From Actinomycetota bacterium (GTDB lineage Bacteria; Actinomycetota; Actinomycetes; S36-B12; GCA-2699445), in the NCBI GenBank assembly GCA_029978705.1, contig JAPOIY010000027.1:1-35381 (forward strand): a stretch of 35,381 bases of DNA. The letters are read 5' to 3'. Below, in pieces: positions 8,017-15,448 of this stretch. Within the stretch, counting starts at the first letter, position 1, and each line of letters opens with the position of its first letter. Below the pieces are notes generated by a model that saw nothing but the letters and a program-made list of their open reading frames with translations, was not told where the DNA came from and ran no database searches. Position numbers and translations under genes: made by a program.

Positions 8017-8035
8017 CGGCGTGACGGTCACGCCG
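8017..8035. promoter_or_regulatory. Perfect 19-bp palindrome, candidate operator
   Basis: CGGCGTGAC-G-GTCACGCCG is a perfect inverted repeat with 9-bp arms and one central base. It starts 22 bp upstream of the GTG at 7995, within the likely promoter or leader of the secreted peptidase-like gene. The very short spacer makes a DNA-binding dimer site more likely than an RNA hairpin. No regulator is encoded next to it. Confidence 0.4.
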
Positions 8036-8149
8036 CTGCGGCGCTGGATGGCGCCGTCAGAGGAGGCTCCTGCCCGCTGCGACACAATTTCAACATTTGT
8101 GGGACAGAAGTGAGATAGGACTCAACGGCCCCTCGGAGGGTCCGGCGAA

Positions 8150-8167
8150 CGAACGAACAAGCGTTCG
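8150..8167 (-). terminator. Weak hairpin downstream of the DUF4239 gene
   Basis: CGAACG (8150-8155), six-base loop, CGTTCG (8162-8167), just after the stop of the minus-strand gene ending at 8171. It lies in a GAAC direct-repeat run. The stem is only 6 bp and lacks a T tract, so this is a tentative terminator. Confidence 0.25.
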
Positions 8168-8170
8168 ATA

Positions 8171-9019
8171 TTAGGAGAAGCCGACAGGCAGGACCTGTCC
8201 CCCGCCCACGAAGGGGTTGCTCGCTTCGACCACGATGAAGATGAGGAATCCGATGATCGCGGCATAGGCCCCGATCAGGAACAGATTGGTCTGCAACGAG
8301 GAGGGCAGGAACGCGGCCGCCACCGCCAGATTGCACAGCCCGAGCAGGAAGATGAGCATCACGACGCTGGGGGCCGCGGAACGGGGCAGCGCGTTGATGC
8401 GGTCGGTGCCCTTGTCCACCATGTCCAGCACCGCGTTGCGGACCTCCGAGTAACTCTCCGCCGACTTCAGGGACTTGCTGGGGGTCAGGATCAGCCCGCC
8501 GGCCACCGCCACACTCGCCCGGTGATGGATCGCCAGCGCCGCAGCCGAGTCCGCGCGCTGTAGCAGCGGCCACTCCTGCTCGACCACGTCCTGGCGATAG
8601 TTCTCCAGGGCGGTGAGAACTTCGTCCCGTTCCTGCCCCTGGGGCAGCAGCCGGGCAGCCACGAGAGCCGCGTTGAAATCCGCGACCTCGGTCTGCAGGG
8701 CCGTGCGCGCGTCCTGGGCGTTGCTCCAGAAGTTGCTCAGCGTGAAGGCCAGCAGGAACACGAAGGCGGTGCCCGTGATGGTGATGATGCGCCCCGCCAG
8801 ATCGTCCGGCGGGGGCGGCTCGTACAAGCCGCGTTCTTCGTGAGCCTGGGTGAAGGAGAGCTCGTCGGCATTCGCGGGCGGCGGCCAGGGGGCGCCGTTG
8901 CCCAGCGCCACGATGCGTTGGTGGAACAGGGCGACCACGGTGACGGTGATGCCGACGAACAGCAGCATCGCCAGCAGCAGCCGGGCCATCGGAGGCACCT
9001 CGATCATGAACCAGTTCAT
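8171..9019 (-). CDS. DUF4239 (bestrophin-like) membrane protein
   Basis: 282 aa. Hydrophobic segments lie at about 10-33, at 74-95 (GRIITITGTAFVFLLAFTLSNFW) and as two near the C-terminus (VVMLIFLLGLCNLAVAAAFL and LFLIGAYAAIIGFLIFIVVEASNPF). Between them is a long soluble helical region. The sequence FTLSNFWSNAQDARTALQTEVADFNAAL followed by LENYRQDVVEQEWPLL is characteristic of DUF4239, described as bestrophin-like; channel activity is not demonstrated. GGGGACG precedes the ATG at 9019. The aldehyde dehydrogenase stops only 13 bp upstream, so it may be the third gene of that operon. Confidence 0.8.
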   Translation of the reverse strand: MNWFMIEVPPMARLLLAMLLFVGITVTVVALFHQRIVALGNGAPWPPPANADELSFTQAHEERGLYEPPPPDDLAGRIITITGTAFVFLLAFTLSNFWSNAQDARTALQTEVADFNAALVAARLLPQGQERDEVLTALENYRQDVVEQEWPLLQRADSAAALAIHHRASVAVAGGLILTPSKSLKSAESYSEVRNAVLDMVDKGTDRINALPRSAAPSVVMLIFLLGLCNLAVAAAFLPSSLQTNLFLIGAYAAIIGFLIFIVVEASNPFVGGGQVLPVGFS

Positions 9020-9032
9020 GGCACGTCCCCGG

Positions 9033-10469
9033 TCAGCGCGGCGCGACGCCGGTCTTGATGACGACGAGGCGCTCCTCGGTCATCTCCCGAATCGTCCAGC
9101 CCGGGCCCTCGCGGGTGTTGCCCGAGTCCCGCAGTCCGCCGTAGGGCATGTGATCGGCGCGCCACGTCGGCACCTCGTTGACCAGCACTCCTCCGAAGTC
9201 GAGCGAACGGGCCGCCCACATCGCGGTGTCGATGTCCTGGGTGAAGATAGCCGCCTGCAGCCCGTACCGCGAGTCGTTGGCCTCAGCGACCGCGGCCCGC
9301 ACGTCGGTGAAGGACCGCACGACCACGACGGGCCCGAAGATCTCGGTGGCACACACGTCGTCGTCGGGCCGGGCGTCCACCAGCACGGTCGGCCGCAGGT
9401 GTCCCTCCGGCGTGCGGTCCCCGCCCGTGGCTACCGTGGCCCCGCCGGCCACGGCGGCATCCACCCACGCGGCGACCCGTTCCGTCTCCGCCCGGGTGAT
9501 GAGGGCCGAGACCTCGGTGGCCTCGGCGAGCGGGTCCCCGACGACCAGGCTGGCCACCTGCGCGACCAGCTCGGCGACGAACTCGTCCTTGATGCTCTCC
9601 GCCACCAGGATGCGCTGGGTGGAGATGCACGACTGACCGGCGTGGGAGAAGCCGGCCAGGCGCACCGCCTTGGCGACCGCCCGCCAGTCCCCGTCGGCGC
9701 ACACGATCAGCGGCGAGTTGTTGCCCAACTCCAGTCCGACGCGCTTGCGCGGGGCCGCCGCCCGGATGTCCCACCCGACCGCCGGAGAGCCGGTGAACGA
9801 GATCAGCGCGACGTCGTCGTTGTGCACCAGGGCGTCGCCGATCACGGCGCCGGGACCTGGCACGACACTCAGGTAGGCCAGGGGCAGTCCGGCGTCGTAG
9901 AGGACCCGCGCGAGGTTCAGCGCCGACACCGGTGTCTGACTGGCCGGTTTGGTGACGACGGGGCAACCGGCCGCGATCGCGGGGCCGAGTTTGTGGGCCA
10001 CCAGGTTGAGGGGGAAATTGAACGGGGTGATGGCGCCGACGACACCCACGGGTACCCGGAGCACCATGCCGAGGTGGTCGACACCGGCGGCCGCCGCGTC
10101 CATCGGGACGAGGTCGCCGGTGAACGTGCGCGCCTCCGCGGCGCAGAACTGCAGCGTCGAGACCGCCCGCTGCACCTCCAGTCTCGCCTGGCCGAGTGGC
10201 TTCGCGGCCTCGGCAGCCAGGTCGCGGGCGATCCCGTCGGCGCGCTCGCTGAGCAGGACCGCGGCGCGGTCGAGGATGGCGGCACGTTCGTGCGCCGCCA
10301 GGGGCTGGTCGGCGAGGGCCCGCCGGGCCACGGCGACGGCGCGGTCGACGTCGGCCGCCGTGAAGGACGGCACCTCCGCCACCACCGAGTCGTCGAACGG
10401 TGACCGGATCTCGCGGGTGTCGGTACCCGCCGTCCACTCCCCCGCCACGGGGAACTCCAGTGTCGTCAT
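9033..10469 (-). CDS. NAD(P)-dependent aldehyde dehydrogenase, substrate unknown
   Basis: 478 aa from the ATG at 10469, which overlaps the stop of the upstream opine dehydrogenase-like gene by 4 bp (ATGA). All ALDH catalytic residues are readable: Asn151 in TPFNFPLNLVAHKLGPAI, Lys174 in TKPASQTP, the FTGSPAVG cofactor motif (225-232), Glu247 in LELGNNSP and the nucleophile Cys281 in GFSHAGQSCIS. It oxidises an aldehyde to the acid in the cytoplasm. The NFPLNLVAHK subtype is seen in lactaldehyde, sulfolactaldehyde and phosphonoacetaldehyde dehydrogenases, so a small polar aldehyde is plausible, but the substrate is unproven. The open frame continues upstream across the neighbouring genes with no coding character; that part is rejected. 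Confidence 0.92.
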   Translation of the reverse strand: MTTLEFPVAGEWTAGTDTREIRSPFDDSVVAEVPSFTAADVDRAVAVARRALADQPLAAHERAAILDRAAVLLSERADGIARDLAAEAAKPLGQARLEVQRAVSTLQFCAAEARTFTGDLVPMDAAAAGVDHLGMVLRVPVGVVGAITPFNFPLNLVAHKLGPAIAAGCPVVTKPASQTPVSALNLARVLYDAGLPLAYLSVVPGPGAVIGDALVHNDDVALISFTGSPAVGWDIRAAAPRKRVGLELGNNSPLIVCADGDWRAVAKAVRLAGFSHAGQSCISTQRILVAESIKDEFVAELVAQVASLVVGDPLAEATEVSALITRAETERVAAWVDAAVAGGATVATGGDRTPEGHLRPTVLVDARPDDDVCATEIFGPVVVVRSFTDVRAAVAEANDSRYGLQAAIFTQDIDTAMWAARSLDFGGVLVNEVPTWRADHMPYGGLRDSGNTREGPGWTIREMTEERLVVIKTGVAPR

Positions 10470-11575
10470 GGGCCCAACTCTAGGACCTCGCCGGTGGTCA
10501 CGTACTGCAGGAGACGGTCGCGGTCCAGGTCCGCGATCCCGCAGCGCTGCAGGGTGCGGCCGTCCGCCGCGAAGTCCTGCGACAGCAGGGCCCCGGACAG
10601 GGCGATGACGGATTCCATGAGCGGGGCGGGCACTCCCATCGCGCGTCCCAGTTGGGAGTAGACGGTCAGCCCGATGGGGACGTCCTCGGTCAGGTAGCGG
10701 CTGTCGACACGTTCCGGGCCCTTGATGCCGTGCAGGGAGGCCACGCCCCGGATCACCGACCAGAAGGTGTCGCCGCGCGGCCCGTATCCGACGGTGGGGT
10801 ACGTGTCGAGCAGGCTCATGACGGAGACGCCGAGGGCGTCGCCGATGGCCACCCGTTCGGCGTCGATCGCCTCGATGGCGCGGCAGACGTGCGGTGTCAT
10901 GCCCTCCTCGTAGTAGTAGAAGTCGCCGTGGCTGAACTCGATGCGGCTGGCAGAGAGGAGGACCCCCAGGCAGTGCAGCGTGGGGTTGGGATTGTTCAGG
11001 CCCGCCTCCAGGACGTTGCGCATGAGCTGCAGCCCGGGATACAGCGACTCGAGGATGGGACTGACCCGCGGCGCCGCGACGGCCGGGAAGACGCCGGCGG
11101 AGACCAGGCTGCGGCGTCCGAAGACATGCACCTCGTCCGGGGCGGTGATGCGGGTGGCGTAGGGAAGCGCAGCGAACTCCGACACCGTCACGTCGGCGGT
11201 GACCCCGGCCTCCCGCAGGTACTGGACGAACTCCAGCGACCCCAGCGAGCCCGGCATGAGGGCGACGTTCATGCCGTCCCGTAGCAGCGGTGCCAGCAGG
11301 TGGGCGTAGGTGAGCTGGTAGTTGGTCGGGACGACGACGAGGAGCAGGTCCTGGTTGGCGACGGCGTCCGGCAGGTCGCTCGTCACGCGGACCGGGGCGT
11401 CCCCCTCGATCACCCCAGTGGCCCGGATGCGGCCGGTGTCCGCGATGCGCGACAGCCGGTCGCCGAACTCGGGACGGCCGAACAGGGTGACGTCGTGTCC
11501 CCCGAGGCCGAGCTCCGCCGCCGCCGTACGGCCCCCGTTGCCGGCCCCGAGGACCGCCACCCGCTGCGCACCCAT
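10466..11575 (-). CDS. Opine dehydrogenase-family NAD(P)-dependent oxidoreductase
   Basis: 369 aa from the ATG at 11575, with GGAGGT upstream at 11581-11586. The N-terminal Rossmann domain starts with VAVLGAGNGG (Gly motif 10-15) and includes LLLVVVPTNYQL and LMPGSLGSLEF. The C-terminal helical domain contains AGLNNPNPTLHCLG, with His201 where octopine/nopaline dehydrogenases carry their catalytic His, then SHGDFYYYEEGMTPHVCRAIEAIDAERVAIG, all typical of the NAD/NADP octopine/nopaline dehydrogenase superfamily. Such enzymes reductively condense an amino acid with a 2-oxo acid, or run the reverse reaction. It is translationally coupled to the ALDH behind it. A nicotianamine-synthase-like partner, as in staphylopine-type metallophore loci, is absent here. 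Substrate unknown. Confidence 0.85.
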   Translation of the reverse strand: MGAQRVAVLGAGNGGRTAAAELGLGGHDVTLFGRPEFGDRLSRIADTGRIRATGVIEGDAPVRVTSDLPDAVANQDLLLVVVPTNYQLTYAHLLAPLLRDGMNVALMPGSLGSLEFVQYLREAGVTADVTVSEFAALPYATRITAPDEVHVFGRRSLVSAGVFPAVAAPRVSPILESLYPGLQLMRNVLEAGLNNPNPTLHCLGVLLSASRIEFSHGDFYYYEEGMTPHVCRAIEAIDAERVAIGDALGVSVMSLLDTYPTVGYGPRGDTFWSVIRGVASLHGIKGPERVDSRYLTEDVPIGLTVYSQLGRAMGVPAPLMESVIALSGALLSQDFAADGRTLQRCGIADLDRDRLLQYVTTGEVLELGP

Positions 11576-11593
11576 GGGCCACCTCCACCGCAC

Positions 11594-11599
11594 ACGCTA
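11594..11599 (-). promoter_or_regulatory. Putative -10 box of the opine dehydrogenase-ALDH operon
   Basis: TAGCGT on the minus strand. A start of transcription about 7 nt on would give a leader of roughly 12 nt that contains the GGAGGT ribosome site before the ATG at 11575. This separates the operon from the YwiC-like gene that ends at 11627. Confidence 0.35.
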
Positions 11600-11626
11600 G
11601 TGGCGCCGGCAGGTGGAGGCAGGCCG

Positions 11627-12400
11627 TCAGGCAGCGACGGCGACGAGGGTGGCCAGGAACACCAGCACGCTGACGACGATCTCGCCGGCGCCGATCCGGG
11701 CCGGGGAGGCGGTCGGGCGCATCGCCACCGACCGCACCAGCGCGACAGCGAACGGCACGAGCAGCCACGGACTGGCCAGGGCCCACAGGAGCGCCGCGAC
11801 GTGGAAGGTGACGTCGGCGACGCGCCAGCGCCGGTCGTCGGCTTCGCGGATCAGCGACTTGACGTGGATCACCGACCCCACGAAGTACGTGGCGCACACA
11901 CCCGCCGCCAGCCAGATGCGTCCGGGCACATCTGCCGACCCGGTCGACACGAACCACAGCAGCGGCAGCGCCAGCACCGACTGCCCGACCAGCAGGACAT
12001 CGTTGCCGAACCCCCGCTCGCGGCCCGCGACGGTGAGCCACTGGCTCACCGTCCACAGCAGGGCCAGCACCACGCCGACCGGGACCAGAGCCGGCCGTAC
12101 GGCGAGCAGCACCACCGCTCCGAGCGCGGCCACGGTCAGCCACGGGACGGCCGCGGACAACTCGCGTCTCGCGATGCGGCTCCACGCGCCCCGCCGCACC
12201 CGCACAGTGACCGCGCGGCCCAGGTAGTAGGAGGCGGGGTAGGCCGCCACCCACGTGACGGCGAAGACGACGCCGGGCCACGTCACCCCGGTCAGCGCCA
12301 GGCCGAGCAGCAGCGGCAGCGCGAGGAACGCCCAGGCCCCGTGCTGCGGGGGCACCGTGAGCCGGGGGGAGGTCCGGGGGGTGGACCCGGCGACCGTCAT
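11627..12400 (-). CDS. YwiC-like integral membrane protein, nar-operon associated
   Basis: 257 aa from the ATG at 12400, one base after the narI stop (12402-12404). The N-terminal motif LTVPPQHGAWAFLALPLLLGLAL is the YwiC-like family signature. About seven hydrophobic segments follow, including AVPWLTVAALGAVVLLAVRPALVPVGVVLALLW-like stretches. A histidine (H in VGSVIHVKSLIREADDR) and the acidic EADDRRW loop after it are typical of the family. In Bacillus subtilis ywiC also lies by the narGHJI/fnr region, so a link to nitrate respiration is supported by context in two phyla; the molecular role is unknown to me. The gene is probably the last of the regulator-narGHJI transcript, followed by 51 bp and a new promoter. 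Confidence 0.8.
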   Translation of the reverse strand: MTVAGSTPRTSPRLTVPPQHGAWAFLALPLLLGLALTGVTWPGVVFAVTWVAAYPASYYLGRAVTVRVRRGAWSRIARRELSAAVPWLTVAALGAVVLLAVRPALVPVGVVLALLWTVSQWLTVAGRERGFGNDVLLVGQSVLALPLLWFVSTGSADVPGRIWLAAGVCATYFVGSVIHVKSLIREADDRRWRVADVTFHVAALLWALASPWLLVPFAVALVRSVAMRPTASPARIGAGEIVVSVLVFLATLVAVAA

Positions 12401-12401
12401 G

Positions 12402-13142
12402 TCAGCGTCCGACCCGCTCCCAGCCGCGCCGCTCGGGCCGGCTGCCGGGGTCGTGCGGGCCGCGGTCCCGGTACACGACGTAGGGCCGGAAGACGTACCC
12501 GAGGGGAGCGCTGAAGGCATGCACGAGGCGCGTGAACGGCCAGATGATGAACAGCAGCATGCCCGCGATGGCATGCACCTGGTAGGACGCGGGCGACTCT
12601 GCCATGTCCTGGATCTGCGGGTTGAGGTAGAAGATCGACCGGAACCACACAGCGACGGTGTCGCGGTAGTTGTAGGCGGGACCGAAGATCCCGGACCCGT
12701 AGAAGGTGGTCACCAGTCCCAGGCAGATCGCGGCGACGAGGAACACGTACATGAACTTGTCGTTCTTCGTGGTGGCGGAGAACACGGGCCCCACGGTCCG
12801 GCGGCGGTAGATGAGCAGGACGATCCCGGTGAGGGTGCAGACGCCGGCGATGACTCCGAGCACCACCGCCATGGCGTGATAGGCCGCCTCCGGTGCCCAG
12901 CCCGTCCACTGCTCCGGGATGACCAGACCGATCACGTGCCCGATGACGACGGCGAGGATGCCGATGTGGAACAACGGGCTGGCGATGCGGATCAGATTGC
13001 GTTCGTACAGCTGACTCGAACGCGTGGTCCACCCGAACTTGTCGTAGCGGTAGCGCCAGATCATGCCGACCGCGAACACGGCGATGGTGACGTAGGGCAG
13101 CACGGCCCACAACAGGATCTGTACAGTCGTCGACTCGGTCAT
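12402..13142 (-). CDS. narI: Respiratory nitrate reductase gamma subunit (cytochrome b)
   Basis: 246 aa from the ATG at 13142, overlapping the narJ stop by 4 bp. Five transmembrane helices. Four haem-ligand histidines are readable: His59 and His69 in FHIGILAVVIGH, His190 and His208 in YQVHAIAGMLLF and WPFTRLVHAFSAP, each exactly three residues beyond the Escherichia coli NarI ligands 56, 66, 187 and 205. NarI anchors NarGH to the inner membrane face, oxidises menaquinol on the outer side and passes electrons through two b haems to the NarH clusters. The Arg/Asp-rich C-terminus is cytoplasmic. Confidence 0.96.
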   Translation of the reverse strand: MTESTTVQILLWAVLPYVTIAVFAVGMIWRYRYDKFGWTTRSSQLYERNLIRIASPLFHIGILAVVIGHVIGLVIPEQWTGWAPEAAYHAMAVVLGVIAGVCTLTGIVLLIYRRRTVGPVFSATTKNDKFMYVFLVAAICLGLVTTFYGSGIFGPAYNYRDTVAVWFRSIFYLNPQIQDMAESPASYQVHAIAGMLLFIIWPFTRLVHAFSAPLGYVFRPYVVYRDRGPHDPGSRPERRGWERVGR

Positions 13143-13777
13143 CGTCGCGCTCCGATCTCCACGAAGGTGGGTGAGATGGGGTAGGGCTCGGCGCCGACCG
13201 TTTCGACCGGCGGGCCCGCCGCGGCCAGCTGCCGCATCCGCTCCTCGATCTCCGGTGTCGGCTCGGGGACCGTCGCGACGACGGCATCGAGGACATGCAC
13301 GTAGGCGGAGTCCATCTTCCCGAGGGCGTCGCGCAGCAGATGGAGGGGACCGGTGTGTTCGGCGAGCAGAGCGTCGCCGGTCAGGGAGTCCCCCACCGCG
13401 GCGAACTCGAGGACCACGGCGAGGTGATCCGGGAGTTCCTCGTCGGTCGGCGTGAAGCCGCTGGACACGTAGGCCTCGCGGAACCGCAGGATCGCCCGCC
13501 CCCGGTTCCGGGTCTCGCCGTCGGTCCAGTAGGACAGGTACGGGCACGCGCGCCGCCTCATGTCGAACACCTGCACGAAGTGCTGCTGCAGGACGGTCAG
13601 GGGCGTGTCGGCGAGGTGGGCGAGGAAGGCCCGCAACGGGGCCCCGGTCGGGGGCGGCAGGATCTCCGCGACCTCCGCGATCTCGTCGAGGCGCGCCAGC
13701 AGGGCTTCATCGGGATACGTCAGCAGCCAGGAGGCGGCCAGCCGGGCCGCGGCGGTGCGTGCGCGACTGTCGGTCAT
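13139..13777 (-). CDS. narJ: Nitrate reductase molybdenum cofactor assembly chaperone
   Basis: 212 aa, helical, with an ATGA overlap at both ends (narH upstream, narI downstream). The N-terminal AASWLLTYPDEALLARL, then LQQHFVQVFDMRRRACPYLSYWTDGETRNRGRAILRF, are typical NarJ/NarW segments (TorD-like family). The middle reads PDHLAVVLEFAA as in other NarJ. The chaperone binds apo-NarG, gates Mo-bisMGD insertion and holds NarGH until it docks on NarI; it is not part of the final enzyme. Confidence 0.94.
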   Translation of the reverse strand: MTDSRARTAAARLAASWLLTYPDEALLARLDEIAEVAEILPPPTGAPLRAFLAHLADTPLTVLQQHFVQVFDMRRRACPYLSYWTDGETRNRGRAILRFREAYVSSGFTPTDEELPDHLAVVLEFAAVGDSLTGDALLAEHTGPLHLLRDALGKMDSAYVHVLDAVVATVPEPTPEIEERMRQLAAAGPPVETVGAEPYPISPTFVEIGARR

Positions 13778-15447
13778 GAGGACTCCGGGGATCGGGGCGG
13801 GACGGTGGGGACCCCGAGGGGGACCCCGAGGCCGTCCCAGTTCAACAGGTTCACCTTGGCGTCAGCGTCGGCGACGTCGACGATGCCCTCGGTGGTCTGG
13901 CGCTGCTTCAGGGCGTGGAACGTCTCGACGGCCACCGGGGTGGGGCGCCCGGAGGCCTCCCCGAACGTGCCGGACGAGTACTGGCCCGGACCTCCCTCGA
14001 AGTCCAGCGAGCAACCGAGCTCCTCCAACTGGCGCCCGACCTCGGCGTGGGCCTCCGGGATGACGTAGCGGTCCTCGTACTTGGCGATGGCGAGCAGCCG
14101 GTACAGCGCGAACATCTCGTCGGCGGTCATGCCGACCGCTGCGGGGATCGACTCGTCCGGTTGCCCGCCGAGGTTCTCGTCGCGCATGAACGAACGCATG
14201 GCGGCCAGCGTGTGCAGCGACTGCAGCACCGGGCCGGGATCGCCGGCCGTGAAGAGTTCCGCGAGGTATTCCACGGGGATACGCAGGGACTGGATCGCGC
14301 CGAACATGTTGTCGGCGTCCTCGGCATCGTTGCCCGTGTCCCGCAACGCGTCCACGATCGGGGACAGCGGGGGGATGTACCAGACCATGGGCATCGTCCG
14401 GTACTCCGGATGCAGGGGCAGCGCCACGCGATACTCCTTCGCCAACCGGTAGACCGGCGAGTTCTTCGCCGCCTCCAGCCAGTCCGGGGCGATGCCGTCG
14501 CGCAGGGCGGCGGCCTGCACCTCGGGATCGTGCGGGTCCAGGATGAGGTCGAGTTGCGCCTCGTAGAGGTCCTGCTCGTTCTCGACCGCCGCCGCCTCGG
14601 TCACCCGGTCGGCGTCGTAGAGGAACAGCCCGAGGTAGCGCAGCCGGCCCACACAGGTCTCCGAGCACACCGTCGGCATCCCCACCTCGATGCGCGGGTA
14701 GCACAGGGTGCACTTCTCGGCCTTGCCGGTGCGGTGGTTGAAGTAGACCTTCTTGTACGGGCAGCCGGTGACGCACATCCGCCAGCCCCGGCACGAGTCC
14801 TGGTCGACCAGGACGATGCCGTCCTCGGAACGTTTGTACATCGCACCGGACGGGCACGAGGCGACACAGGCGGGGTTGAGGCAGTGTTCGCAGATACGGG
14901 GCAGGTAGAACATGAAGGCCTGCTCGAACTCGAGTTTGACCCGGTCACCGACCTCATCCTTGATCTTCTTCAGGACGGGGTCCTGGGGCGCCAGCTCGGG
15001 ACCGCCGGCCAAGTCGTCGTCCCAGTTGGCCGACCACTCGATCTTCATGGGCCTGCCGGTGATCAGAGACTTCGGCCGGGCGACCGGGGTGTCCTCCCCC
15101 AGGGGAGCGGAGATGAGGTTGTCGTACTCGTAGGTCCACGGCTCGTAGTACTCGTCGAGTTCCGGCAGTTTCGGGTTGGAGAAGATCTGGGTGAGCCGCT
15201 GCCAGCGCCCACCCGCCCGGAGCTTCAACCGGCCCCGCTTGGTGCGGACCCAGCCGCCCTTCCACTTCTCCTGGTCCTGGTAGGTGCGCGGGTACCCCTG
15301 ACCGGGACGCGTCTCCACGTTGTTGAACCACACGTACTCGACCCCCGCGCGGTTGGTCCACGCCTGCTTACACGTCACCGAGCAGGTGTGGCACCCGATG
15401 CACTTGTCCAGGTTCATCACCATGCCCATCTGGGCCATTACCCGCAT
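13774..15447 (-). CDS. narH: Respiratory nitrate reductase beta subunit (Fe-S protein)
   Basis: 557 aa from the ATG at 15447, one base behind the narG stop; the canonical NarH start VMAQMGMVMNLDKCIGCHTC follows immediately, so the further-upstream in-frame ATG at 15462 is not needed. Cysteines 16, 19, 22 and 26 begin the first cluster (CIGCHTCSVTC). Further groups are CEHCLNPACVASCP, CRGWRMCVTGCP with Trp in place of one Cys (the [3Fe-4S] site) and CTLCYP with CSETCVG. The subunit thus carries three [4Fe-4S] and one [3Fe-4S] cluster and relays electrons from NarI to NarG. The C-terminal part (YIPPLSPIV, GMTADEMFALYRLLAIAKYEDRY) matches the NarH tail domain. Confidence 0.97.
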   Translation of the reverse strand: MRVMAQMGMVMNLDKCIGCHTCSVTCKQAWTNRAGVEYVWFNNVETRPGQGYPRTYQDQEKWKGGWVRTKRGRLKLRAGGRWQRLTQIFSNPKLPELDEYYEPWTYEYDNLISAPLGEDTPVARPKSLITGRPMKIEWSANWDDDLAGGPELAPQDPVLKKIKDEVGDRVKLEFEQAFMFYLPRICEHCLNPACVASCPSGAMYKRSEDGIVLVDQDSCRGWRMCVTGCPYKKVYFNHRTGKAEKCTLCYPRIEVGMPTVCSETCVGRLRYLGLFLYDADRVTEAAAVENEQDLYEAQLDLILDPHDPEVQAAALRDGIAPDWLEAAKNSPVYRLAKEYRVALPLHPEYRTMPMVWYIPPLSPIVDALRDTGNDAEDADNMFGAIQSLRIPVEYLAELFTAGDPGPVLQSLHTLAAMRSFMRDENLGGQPDESIPAAVGMTADEMFALYRLLAIAKYEDRYVIPEAHAEVGRQLEELGCSLDFEGGPGQYSSGTFGEASGRPTPVAVETFHALKQRQTTEGIVDVADADAKVNLLNWDGLGVPLGVPTVPPRSPESS

Positions 15448-15448
15448 C

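Noticed and set aside
8183-8199. GACAGG/CCTGTC inverted repeat near the end of the DUF4239 gene
   Set aside because: It lies inside the coding sequence before the stop codon with a short stem, so a terminator role is unlikely.
10466-11575. Opine metallophore (staphylopine/pseudopaline-like) biosynthesis
   Set aside because: The opine dehydrogenase family would fit, but there is no nicotianamine-synthase-like gene, no metallophore exporter and no ABC importer nearby.
10470-12281. Upstream open extension of the ALDH frame giving a 1082-residue product
   Set aside because: The added part is Arg/Gly/Pro-rich and overlaps three real genes in other frames; the ATG at 10469 is coupled to the preceding stop and gives the normal ALDH length.
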